Source of the DNA: Candidatus Moranbacteria bacterium UBA4824
GTDB taxonomy: Bacteria; Patescibacteriota; Minisyncoccia; Moranbacterales; UBA2206
Assembly (NCBI GenBank): GCA_002400405.1
Contig: DHFM01000070.1
Coordinates: 1 to 23,378 of the forward strand
Length of the DNA stretch: 23,378 bases
Reading direction: 5' to 3'
The position numbers and the translations under genes were made by a program. This document shows positions 14,496-20,158 of the stretch, piece after piece; the stretch's first letter is position 1, and every line of letters begins with the position of its first letter. The notes beneath the pieces are model-generated. The model saw nothing but the letters and a program-made list of their open reading frames with translations, did not search any database and was not told the origin of the DNA.

Positions 14496-14571
14496 AAGTC
14501 ATGAAACATGAAACATGAAACATGAAACAGGATTAATTATACTGTTTCGTATTGCGCGTTTCTTGTTGTGA
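14496..14571. repeat. CATGAAA-family long hairpin (copy R6), upstream of rpsF
   Basis: The left side contains four consecutive perfect CATGAAA units (14500-14527) ending in CAG. The right arm is CTGTTTCGTATTGCGCGTTTCTTGTTG-like. They are separated by a short A/T loop (GATTAATTATA). On the minus strand the perfect tandem lies directly before the rpsF ATG. It is the clearest display of the 7-base period in the family. Confidence 0.82.
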
Positions 14572-14593
14572 GTTAATAAAAATCCGCTCAAAG

Positions 14594-14659
14594 AAAGTCC
14601 TTGACGGAAGGTAGTTTTCTTATCTTCACCTGAGTAAAGCGAGAAAACCATAGGACTTT
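14594..14659 (-). promoter_or_regulatory. Structured rpsF leader, bS6:bS18 autoregulatory motif
   Basis: Read on the minus strand, 8-bp stem P1 AAAGTCCT/AGGACTTT encloses a second stem TGGTTTTCT/AGAAAACTA. That is capped by CTTTAC-TCAG-GTGAAG. A one-sided internal loop on the 3' side reads CCTTCCGTC. A CCG in an asymmetric loop beneath a long stem is the described hallmark of the bS6:bS18-binding leader that mimics 16S helix 22. It starts about 7 nt after the predicted transcription start. The structure is seen in the sequence; assignment comes from the family and gene context. Confidence 0.7.
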
Positions 14660-14672
14660 TTTGATTAAATAT

Positions 14673-14701
14673 AGGATAGCAATAAATCTGCCTTAAGTCA
14701 A
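14673..14701 (-). promoter_or_regulatory. Promoter of rpsF-ssb-rpsR(-efp)
   Basis: On the minus strand, TTGACT (14696-14701), 17-nt spacer, TATCCT (14673-14678). Transcription should start near 14666, giving a 170-nt leader that holds the bS6:bS18-type hairpin and then repeat R6. Confidence 0.75.
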
Positions 14702-14782
14702 GAGCCATTTACTCTAATGGTAAATTAGACAAAATTTTGAAATTGAGGGAAGATAGAATTAGGAGAAAGTTAAAATAGAAAT

Positions 14783-14811
14783 AAAAAAGGGACGGTTTTT
14801 TGTCCGTCCCC
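14783..14811 (-). terminator. Terminator of the 105-residue minus-strand gene
   Basis: On the minus strand, GGGACGG-ACAAAAAA-CCGTCCC followed by TTTTTT. It lies 31 nt past the stop of the gene at 14842-15159. Confidence 0.85.
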
Positions 14812-14841
14812 ATAGAATAGAGTTTTTTGAATAAATGGTTT

Positions 14842-15159
14842 TTAAATATTTGGAAATTTCATACCCAAATCAGAATAGATTTGGATTAAATTTGCACGAT
14901 TGCTCGTGCCAATTTTTCCGGTGGCATCCAAATCTCCTCTGAAAGATGGATGCTGAAGCCCCCATGATTCCCCAAACTCTTTCATGCATCGGAAAAGGAC
15001 TTTTTCGAAATCAACGCCCTGCTCTTTTGCAAAAACAAATAATGAGGACAATGTAATTTGTCCGTTGTGACAAAAACCTTGTTCGATAAAATTTATGGCG
15101 TCATCAAAATTTTCTGGCAACATGTTTTCTTTTAAAAATTTTTCTATCTGTTCATTCAT
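14842..15159 (-). CDS. Hypothetical protein, 105 residues
   Basis: Not recognised. The protein is soluble, mostly helical in composition, acidic, with two cysteines (29 and 58) and no membrane segment or signal. A segment DLDATGKIGTSN loosely resembles an EF-hand loop but lacks the final acidic residue, so no calcium binding is claimed. Gene reality is supported by AGGAGT (15168-15173) 8 nt before the ATG, an intrinsic terminator just behind the stop, and a position between the rpsF promoter and divergent uvrB. It is one of few genes here with a clear Shine-Dalgarno. Confidence 0.65.
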   Translation of the reverse strand: MNEQIEKFLKENMLPENFDDAINFIEQGFCHNGQITLSSLFVFAKEQGVDFEKVLFRCMKEFGESWGLQHPSFRGDLDATGKIGTSNRANLIQIYSDLGMKFPNI

Positions 15160-15188
15160 GATTAGCGACTCCTTTCGTTGAAGGTTGG

Positions 15189-15228
15189 ATTATAAAAAGT
15201 ACAGATTCTTGTAATTCAAGTGTATAAT
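15189..15228. promoter_or_regulatory. Divergent promoter region between the hypothetical gene and uvrB
   Basis: For uvrB (+): TATAAT at 15223-15228, 27 nt before the ATG, with a weak -35 (TACAGA, 15200-15205, 17-nt spacer). For the minus-strand gene: TATAAT read at 15189-15194 with TTGAAT at 15214-15219 (19-nt spacer). The bases before the uvrB -10 are AAGTG, the same pentamer that precedes the recA and lexA -10 boxes. Confidence 0.5.
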
Positions 15229-15255
15229 TAGTAGCATAAATTATAATTTTTAGCA

Positions 15256-17259
15256 ATGTCTGATAATTTATTCAAAATCTCATCAAAATTCAAACCGGAA
15301 GGGGATCAACCGCAGGCTATTACGAAACTTACGGCGGGACTTGAAACTGGCAAAAGATTCCAGACGCTTTTGGGTGTGACGGGGTCGGGGAAGACTTTTA
15401 CTATTGCCAATGTGATTGAAAAAGTACAGCGTCCGACCTTGGTTATTGCCCCAAACAAAACTTTAACGGCCCAGTTGGCGCAGGAATTTCGCACTTTTTT
15501 TCCGAAAAATGCGGTGGAATATTTTGTAAGTTACTATGATTATTATCAGCCGGAAGCCTACATTGCTTCCAGTGACACCTATATCGAAAAAGAATCGCAA
15601 ATTAATGAAGAGATTGATCGCTTGCGTCACGCGGCGACTTCTGCCTTGCTTTCAAGACGAGATGTGATAATTTGCGCGTCAGTTTCTTGTATTTATGGTT
15701 TAGGTTCGCCGGAATATTATAAAAATATATCTTTAGAATTAGTGGTAAATAAAAATGTCGTAGAGACGCAGCGGTGCTGCGTCTCTACGCGGATATCCCG
15801 TGATGAAATAATCAAAAAATTAATTGACATGCAATATGTTCGCTCGGATATTCTCTCTCGCGGAAAATTTCGTCTTACGGGCAATACGCTAGAGATAATA
15901 ACTCCTGGCAGGGAAGTAATAACGAGGATTATAATGGAGAACGAAAAAATTTCTAAAATTTCCGAGTACGATTTTTTAACAGGAGAAGAATTGGGAAAGT
16001 TAGATCGCACGCTGATTTATCCAGCCAAGCATTTTGTGGTGCCGGAGCCGGTGATGAAAGAATCATTAGGGGAGATTGAAAAAGAAATGACTGAGAGGGT
16101 AAAATATTTCAAAAAGAATGGAAAAATTTTGGAGGCAGAAAGAATATCGCGTCGCACGCGCCAAGATATTGAAATGATGAAGGAGATTGGCTATTGTAAT
16201 GGCATTGAAAATTATTCGCGCTACCTTTCCGGACGAGGGGAGGGTGAAACGCCATATACTCTGCTAGATTATTTTGACAAAGATTTTTTGATTGTAATTG
16301 ATGAATCACATGTGACTATTCCTCAAATAGGTGGAATGTTTAGTGGCGATTATTCCCGAAAAACATCACTAGTGGAAAATGGTTTTCGACTTCCCAGCGC
16401 TTATGACAATCGACCTTTGAAATTCGCCGAATTTGAAAAAAAAATCAACCAGTCAATTTTTGTGAGTGCAACTCCGAGTAAGTATGAAGCGCAAAATTCC
16501 AAAAATATTGTTGAACAAATAATCAGACCAACAGGATTAATTGATCCAGAGATTGAAATCAAATCTGCGCGTGGTCAAGTCAAGGATGTAATGAAAGAGA
16601 TAGAAAAGATAGTGGCGCGCAAAGAGAGGGTGTTAATTACGGCTCTGACCAAAAAACAAGCGGAAGATTTATCCGAATTTCTTAAGGAAAGCCGAATTAA
16701 ATCCGAATACTTGCATTCCGGAGTGGATACTTTGGATCGTATCAGAATTTTGGAAAAACTTCGCCGAGGCGACATTGATGTTTTGGTGGGCGTCAATCTT
16801 TTGCGGGAAGGTTTGGATTTGCCGGAAGTTTCATTGGTGGCGATTTTTGACGCGGACAAAGAAGGATTTTTGCGGAGTGAAACTTCGCTCATTCAAACGA
16901 TCGGTCGCGCCGCGCGAAATGTGCGAGGGAAAGTTATTCTCTACGCCGACAATCTGACCGGCTCAATGAAACGCGCCATTGACGAAACTAATCGGCGAAG
17001 AAAATTGCAAACAGCCTACAACAAAAAACATCACATTACACCGCGTACAATTGAAAAGAAAATACAATCCATTGTCGATCATGAAATTCGATCCGAAATT
17101 CCGAAAGAGTTTATCAACCTAGAAAACTTGGAAGATATCGCCGGCTACATCAAACAACGTGAGCGCGAAATGAAAGATTCCGCCAGAAATTTGGAATTTG
17201 AAAAAGCCGCGATTATTCGGGATGAGATTGGGGAGCTGAGGAAGTTGCAAATTAGATAA
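15256..17259 (+). CDS. uvrB: Excinuclease ABC subunit B
   Basis: 667 residues, normal UvrB length. It is the damage-verifying helicase-like subunit of nucleotide excision repair and partner of UvrA and UvrC. Walker A is GVTGSGKT (40-47). The beta-hairpin region YYDYYQPEAYI (about 94-104) clamps the strand. The DEAD-like IVIDESHVTIPQIGGM, helicase motifs V/VI (GVNLLREGLDLPEVSLVAIFDADKEGFLRS, QTIGRAARN) and the C-terminal UVR motif (FEKAAIIRDEIGEL) are all present. Residues 169-178 (VETQRCCVST) are translated from a 29-bp palindrome inserted in the domain 2 region, just before ISRDEIIKKLIDMQY. It does not break the frame and lies outside the catalytic motifs. There is no Shine-Dalgarno. Confidence 0.97.
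   Translation: MSDNLFKISSKFKPEGDQPQAITKLTAGLETGKRFQTLLGVTGSGKTFTIANVIEKVQRPTLVIAPNKTLTAQLAQEFRTFFPKNAVEYFVSYYDYYQPEAYIASSDTYIEKESQINEEIDRLRHAATSALLSRRDVIICASVSCIYGLGSPEYYKNISLELVVNKNVVETQRCCVSTRISRDEIIKKLIDMQYVRSDILSRGKFRLTGNTLEIITPGREVITRIIMENEKISKISEYDFLTGEELGKLDRTLIYPAKHFVVPEPVMKESLGEIEKEMTERVKYFKKNGKILEAERISRRTRQDIEMMKEIGYCNGIENYSRYLSGRGEGETPYTLLDYFDKDFLIVIDESHVTIPQIGGMFSGDYSRKTSLVENGFRLPSAYDNRPLKFAEFEKKINQSIFVSATPSKYEAQNSKNIVEQIIRPTGLIDPEIEIKSARGQVKDVMKEIEKIVARKERVLITALTKKQAEDLSEFLKESRIKSEYLHSGVDTLDRIRILEKLRRGDIDVLVGVNLLREGLDLPEVSLVAIFDADKEGFLRSETSLIQTIGRAARNVRGKVILYADNLTGSMKRAIDETNRRRKLQTAYNKKHHITPRTIEKKIQSIVDHEIRSEIPKEFINLENLEDIAGYIKQREREMKDSARNLEFEKAAIIRDEIGELRKLQIR
15760..15788. repeat. 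29-bp GTAGAGACG palindrome inserted in frame in uvrB (copy 2)
   Basis: GTAGAGACGCAGC-GGT-GCTGCGTCTCTAC, perfect 13-bp arms, same arm and loop lengths as 4545-4573. Relative to that copy, position 10 of the left arm is C instead of T and the right arm carries the matching G instead of A. The encoded peptide is unlike other UvrB sequences at this place. Confidence 0.85.
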
Positions 17260-17272
17260 TTGAATGGGTGGG

Positions 17273-17281
17273 TGTGGATAA
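17273..17281 (-). other. Perfect DnaA-box sequence
   Basis: TGTGGATAA, the reverse complement of the consensus TTATCCACA, in the A+T-rich gap after uvrB. Two others lie at 9124-9132 (inside a gene) and 19202-19210. No dnaA or dnaN is in the window, so no origin is claimed. Confidence 0.4.
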
Positions 17282-17381
17282 CTTTTATTTGCAAATTTAT
17301 GTGGAAAGAATAGAATATAGATACAGATGGATATTTGAAGAAAATAAAAAATAAAATTTAAAAAATATGTTTTGGGTTTAT

Positions 17382-17387
17382 TATAAT
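17382..17387 (+). promoter_or_regulatory. Possible -10 box for the 61-codon gene
   Basis: TATAAT in a strongly A+T-rich stretch, with only a weak A/T-rich -35 region upstream. If used, transcription begins near 17394 and soon meets the hairpin at 17414-17437. Confidence 0.4.
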
Positions 17388-17413
17388 TTAGTAAATCGCA
17401 AGTTTAGATAACG

Positions 17414-17437
17414 ACCACACTTTGAATGTGGTTTTTT
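17414..17437 (+). terminator. Short terminator-like hairpin in a leader (attenuator candidate)
   Basis: ACCACA-CTTTGAA-TGTGGT followed by TTTTT, about 20 nt after a possible transcription start and 36 nt before the 61-codon gene. Same layout as at 12026-12048: -10 box, tiny hairpin plus T-run, then an SD-led small gene. Confidence 0.5.
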
Positions 17438-17472
17438 GTTCCTTAAATCTCTCAAAAACAAGGAGGTGTAAG

Positions 17473-17658
17473 ATGGATAAGGTGGAAAAACTTTTAGAAA
17501 AAATTATTTTTTCTCCTATGAGCAAATACGCGAGATTAAAGCTCATGGAAAAAGCACTAGATGATTTTTATGGAGGAAAAATTGAAGTTCCTTCAGAAAA
17601 AATTGATCTGGAAAAAATAAGAGTCCACAATGGTGGACTGCTCGAGAAATTTTCATAA
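17473..17658 (+). CDS. Small hypothetical protein, 61 residues
   Basis: Not recognised. Start at ATG 17473 is fixed by an excellent Shine-Dalgarno, AAGGAGGTG at 17460-17468, 4 nt upstream; an earlier in-frame ATG at 17422 lies inside the leader hairpin region and has no such site. The product is charged and helical (MDKVEKLLEKIIFSPMSKYA, then RLKLMEKALDDFYGGKIE) with no cysteines or membrane helix. A terminator follows at 17701. The strong Shine-Dalgarno contrasts with the SD-less housekeeping genes. Confidence 0.6.
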   Translation: MDKVEKLLEKIIFSPMSKYARLKLMEKALDDFYGGKIEVPSEKIDLEKIRVHNGGLLEKFS

Positions 17659-17700
17659 ACTTCTTCAAAAAAAGGATGGAACGATGCATAAATTTCCAAA

Positions 17701-17738
17701 GGGATTAACAAGAATCATTGTTAATCCCTGTTTTATTT
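17701..17738 (+). terminator. Terminator after the 61-codon gene
   Basis: GGGATTAACA/TGTTAATCCC, a perfect 10-bp stem around AGAATCAT, then a T-rich tail. A 19-codon frame (17684-17743) with a GGATGG-like site runs through it and is probably coincidental. Confidence 0.8.
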
Positions 17739-17826
17739 TCTAAAAAAAATCAAAAAAATCGACCACTTGCGTTAAGTCTGGTGATTATTTATAATATAGG
17801 AACAGTAATTAACAATTAAACAATTC

Positions 17827-17957
17827 ATCCCCCACCACTTTGTTGCTTGCGCTAAAAGCGCAAAAAAAGAAAAAACAATAAGTTTTTGCAAAAATTATTT
17901 TATTTACGGCAAGAAAGTAATTAATTTAAATAAAAAAGCAAAAAAGTGGTGGGGGAT
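17827..17957. repeat. 131-bp element with CCCCCACCAC terminal inverted repeats
   Basis: Perfect 15-bp ends ATCCCCCACCACTTT (17827-17841) and complement (17943-17957). The interior contains a hairpin TTGCGC-TAAAA-GCGCAA near the left end and is otherwise very A+T-rich, with no coding potential. Ends match the element at 12269-12321 apart from one base. The right end stops 9 nt before the next ATG, so its GGTGGGGG acts as that gene's only Shine-Dalgarno-like sequence. Confidence 0.75.
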
Positions 17958-17966
17958 AAAAAAACT

Positions 17967-19001
17967 ATGGAAATGGAAACAGAAAAAAAAGAGCCTGAAA
18001 CAGCAGAAACAGCGGATTGCTGTGAAAAGGGAAAGTGCGGTTGTGAAAAATACAAGAAATTTTTACCGCAAATAATTGGGGTAATTGTTTTGATTATTCT
18101 TATCATTGGAGTGGGATATTATGAAAAAGTATGGAAGAAAAATAATTTGACCCAAAAATCAGCCAAAGCGCAAGTAGAAGATTTCATCAACAACAATTTG
18201 ATGCAAGAAGGGGCAAAGGCGGAAATAGCAGAGGTAGTTAAGGAAAATGGGATGTTTAAGGTAAAAGTAAAAATTGGCGAAGGGGATCAGAAACAAGAAA
18301 TTGATTCTTATCTTTCATTGGACGGAAAAAAATTCTTTCCAAGCGCTCCGATGGATATAGAAGAAACTAAAAAGCAAATTGAAGAAAGCAAGAAAAAGGA
18401 GGCTGAAGCAGAAAAGGAAGTGCCTAAATCAGAAAAACCAAAAGTAGATTTGTATCTGATGAGTTTTTGTCCTTATGGCAACAAAGCCGAAGACACAATG
18501 AAACCAGTTTATGAACTTTTGAAAAATAAAGTAGATTTTAACTTTCGCTATATCGTAAGTTCTAATGGAGATACTATAAATTCTTTGCACGGAGAGCCGG
18601 AAGTTTTGCAAAATGAAAGAGAAGCTTGTGTTATGAAATATTTTGGCAAAGATAAGTGGATGAATTTTGCGACTTATGTCAACAAAAATTGCGGATCGGA
18701 CGGCGCTTGTTGGGAAGCTGGGATAAAAAGCGTTGGGCTAAATCCAGTGAAGATTTCTGCTTGTGTAAAAGCAGAAGGATCTGCACTTATGAAAGCAGAT
18801 GAAAAAATTTCTACTGATGCAGGGGCGACGGGTTCACCAACAATGCTGATCAATGGTGTTTCAACTAAGGCGGTTTATAAATATGGTGATTCAGAAAGTT
18901 ATAAACAAGCCATTTGCGCATCTTTCAATACTGCGCCGGAAGAATGTGGAAAAGTTCTTGGTACTAGCACAACTACAACCCAAGGCGGAAGCTGTAACTA
19001 A
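17967..19001 (+). CDS. Membrane-anchored thioredoxin/DsbA-fold protein
   Basis: 344 residues from ATG 17967 (an upstream GTG lies in the repeat arm and is not used). A cytoplasmic N-terminus has a cysteine cluster (CCEKGKCGCEK, Cys18, 19, 24, 26). One transmembrane helix lies at about 32-52. A small helical/beta domain (about 58-135) is followed by a charged linker and a thioredoxin-fold domain (about 155-330). The active-site position reads SFCPYGNKAED (Cys168), so the second CxxC cysteine is Gly. The cis-proline motif is GSPT (ATGSPTMLING). Further cysteines occur in EACVMKYF, NCGSDGACWE, SACVKAEG, CASF and EECG, and the protein ends in CN. It resembles CPYG-type DsbA-family proteins found with VKOR; extracytoplasmic disulfide chemistry is inferred. 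No VKOR gene is in the window. Confidence 0.78.
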   Translation: MEMETEKKEPETAETADCCEKGKCGCEKYKKFLPQIIGVIVLIILIIGVGYYEKVWKKNNLTQKSAKAQVEDFINNNLMQEGAKAEIAEVVKENGMFKVKVKIGEGDQKQEIDSYLSLDGKKFFPSAPMDIEETKKQIEESKKKEAEAEKEVPKSEKPKVDLYLMSFCPYGNKAEDTMKPVYELLKNKVDFNFRYIVSSNGDTINSLHGEPEVLQNEREACVMKYFGKDKWMNFATYVNKNCGSDGACWEAGIKSVGLNPVKISACVKAEGSALMKADEKISTDAGATGSPTMLINGVSTKAVYKYGDSESYKQAICASFNTAPEECGKVLGTSTTTTQGGSCN

Positions 19002-19019
19002 GTAGTAAGTATAAAGTTC

Positions 19020-19082
19020 ACCCTGTTGAATAAAAAATGAGTACATTTTTTATTTTGCTAAAGCAAAATTATTCAACAGGGT
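19020..19082. repeat. 63-nt cloverleaf-like palindromic element, copy 1
   Basis: Outer stem ACCCTGTTGAATAA / TTATTCAACAGGGT (14 bp, perfect). It encloses two hairpins side by side: AAAAAATG-AGTA-CATTTTTT (8 bp) and TTTTGC-TAAA-GCAAAA (6 bp). The predicted form is a three-way junction. A second copy of identical length lies at 19135. Confidence 0.85.
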
Positions 19083-19096
19083 AAAGTATAAAGCTT

Positions 19097-19125
19097 AAAA
19101 ATCCCTCAAGTTGGGGGATTTTTTT
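19097..19125 (+). terminator. Terminator of the thioredoxin-fold gene
   Basis: AAAAATCCC and GGGGGATTTTTTT form a stem around a short TCAAGTT loop with a seven-T tract. It lies exactly between the twin cloverleaf elements. Confidence 0.8.
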
Positions 19126-19134
19126 GTTAAATTC

Positions 19135-19197
19135 ACCCTGTTGAATAAAAAATTATTAAATTTTTTATTTTGCTAAAGCAAAATTATTCAACAGGGT
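19135..19197. repeat. 63-nt cloverleaf-like palindromic element, copy 2
   Basis: The outer stem and right hairpin are identical to copy 1. The left hairpin is AAAAAATT-ATTA-AATTTTTT, so the closing G-C pair of copy 1 is T-A here: both arms changed together. The two copies differ only in this hairpin. Confidence 0.85.
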
Positions 19198-19201
19198 AAA
19201 G

Positions 19202-19210
19202 TTATCCACA
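19202..19210 (+). other. Perfect DnaA-box sequence
   Basis: TTATCCACA followed by a seven-G run, 8 nt upstream of the lexA -35. It may simply be part of the lexA upstream region; an origin is not supported by context. Confidence 0.35.
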
Positions 19211-19218
19211 GGGGGGGC

Positions 19219-19247
19219 TTGCAGTGATAATTAAGAAGTGCTAGAAT
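19219..19247 (+). promoter_or_regulatory. lexA promoter
   Basis: TTGCAG (19219-19224), 17-nt spacer, TAGAAT (19242-19247). The leader is about 100 nt and is filled by a GCGAAT-unit hairpin. A perfect 8-bp inverted repeat, CAGTGATA/TATCACTG (19222-19229 and 19247-19254), brackets the spacer. Confidence 0.75.
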
Positions 19248-19256
19248 ATCACTGTA
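19235..19256. promoter_or_regulatory. Putative LexA box at lexA (autoregulation)
   Basis: GAAGTGCTAGAATATCACTGTA, 19 of 22 positions identical to the recA box at 9166-9187 and at the same offset from the -10. The dyad is AGTG-N-TA-NNN-TA-N-CACT. An extra AGTGATA half-site sits 13 nt upstream. Confidence 0.6.
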
Positions 19257-19266
19257 ATAAATAATA

Positions 19267-19347
19267 AGCGATGCTAATCTACGAATAGCATGCGAATGTT
19301 GCAAATAAGTTCGTGACATTCGAATCGAATTCGCATTATTTGCATCG
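19267..19347. repeat. GCGAAT-unit hairpin upstream of lexA (F2b)
   Basis: The left part GCGATGCTAATCTACGAATAGCATGCGAAT matches the array before the M50 gene. The right part (about 19316-19347) is an imperfect inverted copy ending TTATTTGCATCGG, so this copy can fold. It ends 10 nt before the lexA ATG. Confidence 0.65.
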
Positions 19348-19357
19348 GTAAAATCTT

Positions 19358-20026
19358 ATGGCAACACTAACAGCCAAGCAACAAAGTATTTTGGAAAACA
19401 TCCGCGAATTAATTTCTCAGCGCGGGGAAAATCCAACTAGCTATAAATTGCATAAATATTTGGAGTCGCAAGGGATCAAAGATAGTTTGAAATCAGTGAT
19501 GCAGGTGATTGAAGCTTTAGAAAAAAAAGATCTAATCAAAAGAGATAAGGATCGAAAAGTATATTTAGTGGAAAACGAGAGTTTTGCTAATCTCAAAAAT
19601 ATTTTTTCCGTTCCTGTTTATGGTTTAGCTTCTTGTGGTGAGGCTCTGGCCTACGCGCAAGACAACGTTGATGGATTTTTGCAAATTTCCAAAGCTCTTT
19701 TTCGCGGAGCAGATAGTGCTCAACTTTTTGCAGTGAAAACCTTGGGGGATTCAATGGACAAGGACGGAATTAATGACGGGGATTATGCTATTTTTGAAAA
19801 ATATGAATATTCTAGTGGGGAAGATCTTGAAGGAAAAATTGTGGTAGCGGTGATAAATGGTATGGCAACCATCAAGCGGTACAAAAAAGTTAGTGAAGAA
19901 ATTATCGGACTTTTTCCAAAATCTACCAACACAATTCATCAACCAATCTTCATTCACTCATCCGATTCAATCCTAATTGCCGGAATTTTCAAAAAAGTTT
20001 TGCCGGTGAAGTTTGTGAGTTTGTAA
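19358..20026 (+). CDS. lexA: LexA-type SOS repressor, S24 peptidase
   Basis: 222 residues. The N-terminal winged helix-turn-helix (about 1-70) begins with TAKQQSILENIRELISQRG, as in LexA. The C-terminal S24 self-cleavage domain has Ser132 in KTLGDSMDKDGINDGDYA and Lys173 in MATIKRY, the Ser-Lys dyad. The scissile site is probably Cys93-Gly94 (LASCGEA); most LexA proteins have Ala-Gly, whereas UmuD uses Cys-Gly. RecA filaments should trigger cleavage and derepression. The promoter holds a box shared with recA. There is no Shine-Dalgarno, and it is transcribed alone toward uvrA. Confidence 0.93.
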   Translation: MATLTAKQQSILENIRELISQRGENPTSYKLHKYLESQGIKDSLKSVMQVIEALEKKDLIKRDKDRKVYLVENESFANLKNIFSVPVYGLASCGEALAYAQDNVDGFLQISKALFRGADSAQLFAVKTLGDSMDKDGINDGDYAIFEKYEYSSGEDLEGKIVVAVINGMATIKRYKKVSEEIIGLFPKSTNTIHQPIFIHSSDSILIAGIFKKVLPVKFVSL

Positions 20027-20066
20027 TTAAATTCAAAACTCAAATTACAAAATTGCAATAAAATAT

Positions 20067-20095
20067 TTGTCAGGAATATATTTATAGCCTAAAGT
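20067..20095 (+). promoter_or_regulatory. Possible uvrA promoter
   Basis: TTGTCA (20067-20072), 17 nt, TAAAGT (20090-20095). The match is moderate, and an AAAGTGTAAT stretch overlaps it. A small hairpin GGTA...CTTA/TAAG-TACC follows at about 20111-20134. Confidence 0.35.
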
Positions 20096-20158
20096 GTAAT
20101 ATGCTTGAAAGGTAGTAACTTAATACTAAGTACCTCAAAAGGGGAAGTTTTTTAGTTT

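Noticed and set aside
14500..14527. CRISPR-like tandem CATGAAA repeats
   Set aside because: Units are 7 bases with no spacers and no cas genes; they form one arm of a hairpin.
14499..14708. 69-codon minus-strand open frame covering the rpsF leader
   Set aside because: Its ATG lies upstream of the rpsF -35 box, so it would not be transcribed from that promoter; the sequence is explained by promoter, leader hairpin and repeat R6, and the product resembles nothing.
15256..17259. uvrB as a pseudogene because of the palindrome insertion
   Set aside because: The frame is intact and all helicase and UVR motifs are present, so it is probably functional.
17684..17743. 19-codon frame after the 61-residue gene, with a GGATGG-like site
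   Set aside because: It runs through a perfect terminator stem, is very short and has no recognisable features.
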